Source: Mytilus trossulus (taxonomy: Eukaryota > Mollusca > Bivalvia > Mytilida > Mytilidae). Taken from it: 64,000 nt of DNA. This document shows positions 1-10,800 of the stretch, piece by piece. A program made the translations under genes and the position numbers. Where the stretch lies: positions 13,371,578 through 13,435,577 of the forward strand of contig NC_086378.1 in NCBI RefSeq assembly GCF_036588685.1, in the 5' to 3' direction. The first letter of the stretch is position 1; each line of letters opens with the position of its first letter. The notes beneath the pieces were generated by a model. That model did no database searches, was not told the origin of the DNA, and saw only the letters and a program-made list of their open reading frames with translations.

Positions 1-1
1 A

Positions 2-2989
2 ACCAATAGTTATGGTGAAATATTTAGTGAATTCTTGTCAACAGTGAATTGTTGTGTTTTAAATGGGAGATATCCTATCCATGATGATTATACATATGTC
101 TCTACTAAAGGATTATCGGTTGTCGATTACTGTGTTGTTCCATATGAAAGTTTGTGTCATTATAAAAATTTTAAAGTTATTAGAGCCAGTGTTCTATGTA
201 ATAAAAGTGCTCAACCAGGTTCATTTAGAGCAAATCATATACCTGATCATTCTGTATTATGTTGGGAATTTGAAACCAATTTTGATAACATAAATGAAAT
301 TTGTTCTATTGATTTATCGCATAGTGCTCAAAATAGCTTGAAACAACAAAATAATACATATGTTTCATATGATGTGAAAAACATACCAAGTGATTGGATG
401 ACAAATAATGATATATTGGATAAAATTAATATGTGTATAGATAGTATACAATGTTGTAAAGGGAGGCAATTTGAGGTTGATAAATTATATAATAACTTTG
501 TTGAAATTCTTCACTCTGAAATGAATGATAAATTAGAAACTAAGGTCAAAGTTCTGAACAGTACAAACAATCGAAAAAGACGAATAAAGAAACCATGGTG
601 GAATGACAAGCTAACAAATAAATGGAACATTGTTTGCACGGCTGAAAGGGACTATGTAACTTGTAAACAGGGTAGCTTAAAACAACAATTACGAAAAGAC
701 TTTGTTGATAAACGCAAAGACTTTGACAAGCTTACACAAAAATATAAGCATCAGTATTGGTACCGCTGTCAGGAAGAGCTGGTTAATTTTAGTGACAATG
801 ATACGAATCAGTTTTGGCGTAGAATTGGTCAAATTGGTATTGGTAACGAGAGACAGATGCGTATTCCGAATGAAGTTACTTTGGATGATGGAACTATATC
901 TAACAATTTAGAAACTGTTTTAAGTAAATGGAAAAACAGTTCTCACAGTTTATTAAACCCAAATGTAAATGCAGAGTATAATAAGGTTGATAATTGTATT
1001 CTTAAAGAAAATATTATTTGTATTGATTTAGATAAGGAAATTACTATTGATGAGGTTCATAAAGTTGTAATGGATGCAAAAAATTGTAAAAGTGCAGGAA
1101 TTGACCTTATTCAAGCGAGTTTTGTAAAAATATCTCTATTATTTCTATTTTACATAAATTTATTTAACTTATGTTTCAGTTCTGGTAATGTACCAAATAT
1201 ATGGAATAAGGGAATTATAACCCCAATACCAAAATGTTCTACATCAGATCCTAGAGACCCCTTATCTTATAGGGGCATAACTCTAGCTCCATTCACATAC
1301 AAGATGTATTGTAGTATTTTAAATGAAAGATTAGTCAAATGGTTAGATGAAAGGGAGATAATTAACGACGAGCAAAACGGTTTTATGAAAGGCAAAAGTA
1401 CAATTGATCATATAAGCACTATAACATCAATAATAGAAACCAGGAAAAAGTGTAAATTATCAACATATGTAGCTTTATAGACTTTAAGAAAGCATATGAC
1501 TCAATTAATAGAGTTTTTTTTGTTCAACAAACTAGAAAATCTAGGTATAAGTTCAAAGTTTATGTATTCTTTAAAAGCTTTATACTCTAATGTAGAATGT
1601 AGTGTACGTATTAATGGTAATATGACTGACTGGTTTAATGTTGAATCTGGATGGAAACAAGGTTGTGTTTTATCATCTATAATGTTTAATATATATATAA
1701 ATAATTTGGTTGATGACATTAATGCTTTGAATATTGGTATTAACATATATGATGAAAAATTAGCTATATTGTTATATGCTGATGATGTTATTTTAATGGC
1801 AGAGAATGAAGAAGATTTACAAAAAATGTTGAATGTGCTTAATACATGGTGTCTCAATAATGAGCTGACAGTTAATATAAATAAATCTAAGATCATGCAT
1901 TAAGGAAATCCAGCTGTTCTACAAACTAAATGTATTTTTTCTATTGGTGGTAATAGTATAGAATGTGTAAAATGTTATCAATATTTAGGCTTATTACTTA
2001 ATGAATATTTAGATTATCAGTTAATGGCTAAGGCAGTAGCGAGGTCAGCCAGTAGAGCATTAGGATTATTAATTGTAAAGAGTAAAATGCATGGTGGTTT
2101 CCAGCATAAATTTTTTTCTAAACTGTATGATACAATGGTATGGTCAGTTATTAGTTATGGCGCAGGTATTTGGGGAACAAGAGACTTTTCCTGCATAAAT
2201 GCAGTCCAAAACAGGGCCATGAGATTTTTCATGGGTGTTGGCAAATACACACCAAATGATGCCATAGCTGGTGATATGGGCTGGAAACCTCCATGCGTTA
2301 AACAATGGTCAAGTGTCTTGAGACATTGGGCTAGGTGTTCCATAATGGACCCACACAGGATAAATTTTAAAATTTTTAAGTGGTCTATACAAAAGTGTAA
2401 TACCAGAATTAAACACTGGAGTTTTAGAGTTATAGAAATGTTAAAATTGTATAATTATGACCAATATTGTAATTTTGAATCAAATGTATTAAACAAAAAT
2501 TGTATTAAACAAATTGAGGAGGATGTATTTGATAATTTTAAATCAAACTGGTGTACAAGAGTTGCTGCATATGCAGAGGGAAGTAAATTAAGAACTTACA
2601 AATTGTTTAAAAATAACTATTGTACTGAAAATTATTTGCAAAATATTATATCTTTAAAGAACAGAAGTGCATTTGCTAAATTTAGATGTGGGGTAGCTCC
2701 ACTAAAACTAGAAACTGGAAGATATGAAAAGAAAGAAGTCCACGGGAGGACATGTTTTAACTGTAGCTCTATTGTTGAAGATGAAATGCATGTCATTTTA
2801 AAATGCCCATTATATGTGGATCTAAGACAAATCATGATACATGAAGCTTTACATTTTAATGAACATTTTAACCTTTTATCAGATAATGAAAAATTTATAT
2901 TTTTATTTAGTAATGACAATGTTGCTGCTATAGTTGCCAAAACCTGCAACAGCATTTTATTAAGAAGAAATTGTATTCTATTTCACTAG
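2..2989 (+). pseudogene. LINE (non-LTR retrotransposon) ORF2: endonuclease C-terminus, reverse transcriptase, Cys-rich tail; broken
   Basis: The frame is open from base 2, so the 5' part lies outside the window. The first ~100 residues look like the end of an AP-type endonuclease, with a PDHSVL motif near base 244. The reverse transcriptase follows: PIPK and LSYRGITLAPF near 1230-1300, QNGFMKGKST near 1375, GWKQGCVLSSIMFNIYI from 1649, and the catalytic YADD at 1775-1786. A C-terminal Cys/His cluster (CFNC...EDEMHVILKC) lies at about 2755-2806. Three lesions are visible. One T is missing near 1472-1476 and one extra T sits in the T8 run at 1514-1521; together they put catalytic motif A (FIDFKKAYDSI) out of frame and create TAG at 1478. 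In addition there is an in-frame TAA at 1901-1903. The rest stays open, so the copy is young but should not make active enzyme. I could not assign the clade. Confidence 0.93.
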
Positions 2990-3240
2990 TTTTTTAAAGA
3001 AACAAATGTTTTAATATCATTTAGTAAAAATGTATATTGTGTCAGAATTTTTAATTCTAAATGTGTAATTATATGTTTATATGTATATAGTATATCTTAA
3101 AAGTCTCTCATAAATCTTTTTAAGATTGGTGCATGCAATGCAAATGTTTTAATGTTTTAAATCTATGTATGTGAATCTCATTTTATGTTTGTATGTGGTG
3201 AGACTATAATAAAATATTGAATCTGAATCTGAATCTGTAT
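2990..3240 (+). repeat. LINE 3' UTR and hexanucleotide tail
   Basis: AT-rich stretch after the LINE stop codon. It contains AATAAAA at 3209-3214 and ends in three TGAATC units at 3218-3235. Short tandem tails instead of poly(A) are known for several LINE clades. The element most likely ends here. Confidence 0.75.
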
Positions 3241-3922
3241 AAACATTAATGGTTGGTTGTCAAATTAACTGATTGGCTTCAGAAAATCTAAATTTGACTC
3301 TGACTGATTACCATTCAAATTGGTCACCAAATCTGATAACCCTTGAACATCATTGATCACTAAATATTACTCTGACTTATCGCAAAATCGTATTATTAAT
3401 TGTGATCTCCAAAACAAAATTATCTAGGTGCAATACCACCATTATTTTTTACCCAAAATGTCTTTGTTTAATTATCCGTCTTCAAACAGATGTGCAGAAT
3501 GTATCACCTGTTCTAATAAAGAATTACTTCACGAGAAATAAGTTTTAACCTGTCAAGTACCACATACATCATTTTAAACAACATTCCATAAGATAATAAC
3601 TAAATAATTCCCCATCAAGTTTCAAATATATTTTTAAAAGAAACATCAAATAAAAAATTGAAGGTTTGAAACATATTATGTAGAAATATTTTGACTACTC
3701 GAAGGTTTTTTGGGATTTTTTTTTATTCAATGAAATTTTTTGTATGCAACTGGATATGGCATAATATGATTTTGTGGTAATTCATTTTATAACAATATCA
3801 GATCTATCATTGGATTCCGGTGGTGACAAGTAAAACGAAGAGCACTTCAGCTGAACAGCAACTGTTTACACGTTCGTGGTTCATTAATGTATTGCCGATA
3901 TTATATAAGTTTTGTAATTTCT
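3241..3922. other. AT-rich sequence, no gene seen
   Basis: No credible ORF, RNA gene or clear repeat recognised. The last exon of the membrane-protein gene that begins at 12737 was expected at or below this position on the minus strand, but I could not find it. Confidence 0.5.
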
Positions 3923-4466
3923 CATCCTCGCTAGCCAAGGGTTACGATCCACTCCCGCTCTCTTCACCCTTGGCGGATTGAGCCAACATGTGTGATAACA
4001 TTGTTGCGCCATCTATCGGAAGATAAAAATCACGCCTATTTCAAATTAATTATTCCTGACCAATGGTAGCACTTGAACTCTCAATTTGGAGGTAAAAACA
4101 CGGTAGCATCTATATTCTACACACTTGGTAAAACCGGAAATGAAAATATACGTCAAAATGCATGCATTTTTGTGCATGAAACATACACAGAAACTTCTAT
4201 TGGTTGATAGAAACCTTCAAGTTGGCACTAAATATAGTCGTATGTATAGGGATGTAAAGACGTGTTGCACAATAAACACGCGGTAATTGATTACAAACAC
4301 TTTATACATTTACACGTGATCATGTTATAGGCGCTTTTTGTTTGGATTCAGCGAGTTTTGACTGCAACCAATAAAAATCCTTACCTTGTGTCTCCGAAAT
4401 TTTAACTCAATCCGACAAGGGTGGAGAGAGCGGGAGTGGCTCGTAACACTTGGCTAGCGAAGATGG
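3923..4466. mobile_element. MITE-like element with ~60-bp terminal inverted repeats
   Basis: The left end (CATCCTCGCTAGCCAAGG...) and the reverse complement of the right end (CCATCTTCGCTAGCCAAG...) match over about 60 bp, including a shared CCACTCCCGCTCTC block and the GGATTGAG segment. The interior is non-coding. Size and ends suit a non-autonomous DNA transposon; superfamily and target duplication are not resolved. Confidence 0.75.
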
Positions 4467-4708
4467 TAATTTACGTGTGTATTTGTAATTCTTGTCCTGC
4501 TTGAAATTTTAGATGAACAGAATAAAATTGTCATATAATTCCAAAAGCAATGGACATTATCTTTCTCATATATAACATAGTTGTATGTATTTGGAAATGA
4601 TAACATGAGTCATAAATTTTTACATATTTTATTTAGAAATTTGATGTCAATAATTTAAAAAAAAAAAAAAAAATAGATTAAGAAATGAATATGATTTCCT
4701 GTAATTAC

Positions 4709-4849
4709 CTGCTGGTTTGATGATTCCCGTTCCGAGAACCAAGAGCAAACTGAAGCAATAATTATTGCAATTCCAAATATCCATTCAGCAACGAATATTC
4801 CAACAATACACACTGAGATATTTGTAGTGCTCTTATTATAATTTAGTCG
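4709..4849 (-). CDS. Gene A exon 4: TM4
   Basis: 141 bp, 47 codons, phase 0, with TM4 (VGIFVAEWIFGIAIIIASVC) and ending SSNQQ before donor GTAATT. The gene B counterpart ends TSNQQ at the same exon boundary, which supports both models. Confidence 0.8.
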
Positions 4850-7800
4850 CTGTAATACATAATTAATGTATACATTAATGAATTAAGGTTAAATGATAAA
4901 TTAGAGTATGGTGAGTGGTACTTTTTGAGAAATAAGCTGCAACTGGAATTATTTTACGATTGAATCTTTATAAAATGAAAGTAAAAGATAAAAAGCACAT
5001 ACTAATGTCTTTATTAGCATTTCTGTAGTACTTATACACATATGCTTGTTCTGTCCGTGTATACACATACTCACATACAGTAGAGCAAATTCACAACATA
5101 TTACGAAATCGCTTTAAATCTCAGGAATATGTAAGTGCAATAAAAGTATCATTTATATATTTAACTTTGTGATTTTATTAAACAAAGCAGAGGTTAAGTA
5201 TCACCTGTATATCTATGATAACCTTTGTGGCCAAGCAGTCTAAGTTGTTAAATAAATGCATTATTTGCCTGTCATTAATAAGGTCGTGAGTTCGAATCCC
5301 GTACGTGCTAAGTACTCTCATTCTCAAACTTAATTGACCAGGATTTTCAGCCTTCCTATCGAAAGTCGGTGATTTGCTATGGACACGACTGTTTCGTCCT
5401 CCCATCCTACCATTCCCAACCCCTAACCGCAACCACCTACAAAACAAACGGCCACGAAATACCACAAAAGTGCTTTAATTGGATTTTAAAATCAAATAAT
5501 CAATACATGATTATGCTGATTTACATTTAATGTTCAATTAAAATGATACTTTTTTCTTTCAATTAAGAAATGTCGAATAGCGAATATCGTATTCATTTAT
5601 CATGTTAATTACGTACATAAAAATAAAAAAAACACCTTGGTTACAATTAAATAATCGTACAACAATGCAAGATCCGTAGTTGTATTTCGGATTGTATACA
5701 GATTTTTATAATACACAACCCGAGTTATTTACTAGTCCTTAAGCTTTTGTAGATAAAAGACGTAAGTAAAATTCTAAATTCGCTTTCTAGGGAGCAGATT
5801 CAAATAACAATAAAACAACACTTACCTTTTTAACTCCAAGATATCCTAAATATGCCATGATGGGAGCAATAACTAATGATCCAATCAAGCTACACAATTG
5901 AAAGCCATGTATCTAAATAAGAGAACATAACTATATATATAATAATGAACTAGGTATCAACAAATCAGAAGATGTCGACATTTTGTATATGTTAAGCTTA
6001 GAATGATGATACTACTTCTTTAGTAACGCAAAGGATGTCAATAAAAATTTCTAAATCTTGCATGGTTTCATTCTTTAATTTCACTTATATATGAATTACT
6101 TACATTTATTGTAACAGTTATGTTTGGTTTAATCCTTGGTTTTACCCTTAAATCATTTTCGTTTTCTTAGCTCGCAAGAAAGAGAACAGCAGCTTCATGG
6201 CAAATAAAGGCAACATTAGTATACCGCTGTTCAAAACTCATAAATCCATGGACAAAAAACAAAATCGGGGTAACGAACTAAAACCGAGGGAAACGCATTA
6301 AACATAAGAGGAGAACAGCGACACAACACTAAAATGTAACACACACAGAAACGGACCAAGCATCAGACAAAATCCCACGAGAATAACAAATATAACATCA
6401 AAACCAAATACATGAATTTGGGATAGACAAGTACCGTGCCACGTCTTATCTTAATATCTCAAAAAAATAAGAGAAATCAAACGACGCAACGTTAAAATGT
6501 ATCACACACAGAAACGAACAATAATATAACAATTGCTATCTGCCTGACTTGGTACAGGACAACAAAACGACAAGAAGACGAAAAAAGGTATTCCAACCTT
6601 ACATAAAACACTAAAACCAGAGCAAACACAAATCCCAATTTGTTGACCCTCGTTGTCAATTTCTTGATGAAATTCAAGATATGATGTCAGTAAATGTATC
6701 TGTTGTATTCTATATCTATGTTCACTGGAATGGAGGCTTTCAAAAAATGTGTCCAACTTTGAATTATTCATTTAGAAGACATCATCTTGATAGCGGAAAA
6801 TGAAGTTGAAAAAACATTGCTAATACAAAGCTATAAATTATCATTAGAATGAACTACATTGACCAGAATAATAAGGGGGTTGAGATATCAAAAATCATGT
6901 TTACCACCGCCGCAGTTTTGTGCCTGTCCTAAGTCAGGAGCCTCTGTGAGTCTTGTTCGGTTTTTAAGTTTAGTTTCTTGTTCGAATGTAACGCTGTATT
7001 GAAGACCTATTGTTGAGATTCTGCTGTTGCTATGGTCGGGTTGTTGTCTATTTTGACATATTCCCAATTTGCATTTTTAAACAAAATCGTGTTTGATGGT
7101 CGGTTACCTCTTACCTCTACAATTGAAAATATTATGAGATTTGATAATCATTCTTTAACATTTACAATAGAACAAATTCATATAAATAAAGTATTTGTTT
7201 ATTTGTTAGATAGCAACTGGCACAATAATTGTGTTGAAATTTTATTTCGTTGCTACGAATAGTACAATCTAAATGTCTTGTAATTATGAAAATACTTACC
7301 AGGCATTTCCAGTTAGATTTTCTATTTTCTGTCATAAAACATGACAGCAAACCGATTACAATGAACTGAAATGCAAATAATGAAAGTTATCAACACAAAA
7401 GTTTTTTTTCAAAAAATAAAGCTCACGAATTTCCAGAAGAGTCTTTGAACATCAATTGTGAAATCAATGAACTATCTAAACTAAGGAACGAACAAAAAGT
7501 CTGTTTCATTTGTTTGTTATCATTATAAAAACAAAATATTTCCTCCTGATCACAAGAGACACATGTAAACATTGAATATCAATATAACAAAACAAAAACC
7601 TTCAAAATTCATAGGTTATTATAAAAAGAAAAAAAATATCAACAGAGAATAACATGTCATATTTTCAAAGACATTGCTGGTTAGAAAAATCAAACAAAAA
7701 AAAAGAGGTAAAGTAACATGTAACACCAATAATAATTGATAAATGCAGACGCAGTCGGATGCTCAATTACCTTTTCACTTTTTCTATGTACTTATTTTAA

Positions 7801-10800
7801 CCACAATTAAATATGTATACTAAACCCTATATGCGTTGACATCATTGCTATGACCATAATTATGAAATAAATGTTTACAAAACGTAGCATTTTTTAAATA
7901 CTAATGGTTTTCTACCTCAGAAATGGATTACCCTAGCTGTTTTTGTCAAAACTTTTACGATCTTTTGGTCCTCAATGCATTTCAACATCGTGCATTATTT
8001 GCATTGACCTTTTAAACTTTTTCTATCTAAGCGTCACTGATGAGTCTTTTGTAGACGGAATGTTCCTTTGGCGCAAATACAAAATTTCAATCCTGAATTC
8101 TATGATGAGTTTATTTTCTCAAACCTAGGACTCTTCAGACTTTCAGTTGTAAATATTATAAATATTTTAATTGTTGCAAATTTTTCTTTTTCTTTTTTCT
8201 TTTTTCTTGTCTTTTCGAATATCCCTATAAGAATAGTTCAGCTTCATAATAATACATGATGATTACAAAATTCTTTTTGTACATGATGATGACTTATTTA
8301 ACAATAAAATGTTAATCCTCCCTTAAGCATTCAGAGAAAAAATTGAGAATGGAAAATGAGATAAATAAAATTTAGAACAACCCGAACAAAGAACAGATAA
8401 CAGTCGAAGGCTACCAATGTGTGTACAACACTGAAAAAAAAACATCACGCGGAGGTGTGATTCAGTTGATCTCAAATAATTTTTATAAAAATAAGAATAG
8501 GGAAAACACACACAAAATAATATACATAATGCAGTCATATAAAGCAGCATAAATATTGAATAAACACTTATACAAACAATACAATAAGAAGCAATACATT
8601 TGATTCAGGTATTTCCTTGTTGAAATAATTTCAAATGTTTTATCAATTTGTTTTGACCATGGCAGAATTTAATCAATATAGTTGCAATAATTTTCAACTT
8701 CAAAATTTGCAAAACCGATAAATAGTAAAACACATAAATATAATTGCAGCTTTTCAGTTTTCATTCTGATCCAACAAGCATGCATTTTGATTTCTTGCTT
8801 TTTATCATAATGTGTACGCCATTTAAGGTTCATCATAATAAATGGACAAATATGGCCGCATTTTCACATCAAAAACTACTCTGTGTACAGACTTACCTGT
8901 GCTGTTGGAAAGTTTTAATGCCTAGCATCCACTAGATATATAAAAGTTAAATGCATTTTATGTTTTGTATCTTTCTAGTTTTTGATGGGCATTTTTTTTC
9001 CTTTCTTCATAAGGTGCAAAAACACCTGAATTACTTTGATACTGTCCACTTACTGACTCAGATAAACTCTTTAACTCACCTATAGTTGTGAAGATACATA
9101 GTGTCCATGTTAATTAAGGACAATGAAAACAGTACACACCGGGTTTTTTTACCCGAGGGAGCATCTCATAGTTGTACCACAACTTAGTCAATTTTCACAC
9201 CTTTTTCATGAAGGAAAAAAATGCTCATTAAAATCCAAAAGAGATGTTATCTTTCTGAAACACAAAATGCATTTAACTTTATTGTATCTAGTGGATTCTA
9301 GGCATTAAAACTTTTCAAACTTTACAGGTAAGTCTGTTTGTTATGATGAACCTTAATAACACTCTAAGACTTAATTCAAACATACATTTAGATTATCGAC
9401 AGATTTAGAAGACAAGTGTTTATTTGAATTAACAGCTTATAGATAGGACTTTGTTTTTTTCTAAATTTATTGGCAAGTTATCGATATAAGCACGACACAA
9501 TAAAGGTACAAGTATAGAACCTTGAGGTACTCCATAAATTACAATATTATTTTCTATTTAGTGTTTCCTAACTAATTAACTTCTTGCATTCTCTGGGAGA
9601 GGTATGATGAAAACATTTTTATAACAATTTTATAATGTTTTTTTCTAAGGTTTGGCATGCCTCAAAACCAGGTTTAACCCACTATTTTTTTCATGTCCTG
9701 TACCAAGTCAGGAAAATGGCCTTTGTTATATTATAGTTCGTTTCTTTGTGTGTAACATATTAATGTTGTGTTTCTGTTGTGATATTTTTCTCCTCTTATA
9801 TTTGATGCATTTCCCCCACTTTTAGTTTGTTACCCGGATTAGTTTTTTCTCAATCGATTTATGAATTTCGAACAGCGGTGTACTTCTGTCTCCTTTATTT
9901 ATAAAGTGGATAACTCCTTTGTGTAATTTTAGTTTTGATACAAAGATATTGTGATGAACTGTATCAAATGCCTTCTTAACATATAATGAATAGCTGTAAA
10001 ATTTTATATGGCTTCTTCTTCTAATCTTTGATCAATTATTTATATTAAAGACAAGTTTCTTTTACAAATAACTTGGTCACAGTGAATACAATTGAAACGG
10101 GTTGAAAATTGTTTGGAACTGTTTTTTCCCTTCTGTTAAACATTAGAGCATGCCTAACAAGTTTTGATATATTAGTAATATTTTTGCACATAAACTAATA
10201 ATTATGCGAGCAAGGTGTTTGCTACAATATACCATATACTGACCGACTTTAGAAACGCAACACTAGATTATTTTGTGTTATTTTTGAATGAATGTGTCAA
10301 CGTCAAAAGCGATAACTGCCGGTTAAAACGCCAAAATTATTGTCAGAAAGGTCAACAAATTCTGTCTGACAATTTTTTTGTTCTGTTTTACACCTTTTGA
10401 TTTTGCATTTGTTTAACCCATTAATTGGTTTCGGCAATTATGCGGTTGAACTTGAGGGCGTTACATGTTTTCTTTCAGTCAATTCTTTGGCAATGCAGTT
10501 CATGTGAAACATGTATGGCATGAATCTGTACTCAATGGCACTCGGTAATTTGGGTTAGCAGTTGATGTTCTTGCCGTGAAACATGATTGGCAAATGACGT
10601 TACATAATCACATTCTGTTGATGTTTCACTGTCACTACACGTTGAACTGTTCATTGATGGCCAGCAACAAATCTTGTCTACTTGTATCGTTGTCGGAAGG
10701 AGAGTAGGGCGAGTACCTTAAGTCATACGGTATGGTTGCAGCACATATATGTTTTCATGTTTGCAGTACTCTTAAGGTCTAATTCAGTTCTTTTTTTTTT

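Noticed and set aside
1501..1896. 131-codon minus-strand ORF
   Set aside because: Antisense shadow of the LINE reverse transcriptase, which has clear catalytic motifs on the + strand.
6502..6771. 89-codon minus-strand ORF (LEFHQEIDNEG segment)
   Set aside because: Short relic resembling the Penelope-like coding fragment at 27552-28025 joined to another repeat; not a gene.
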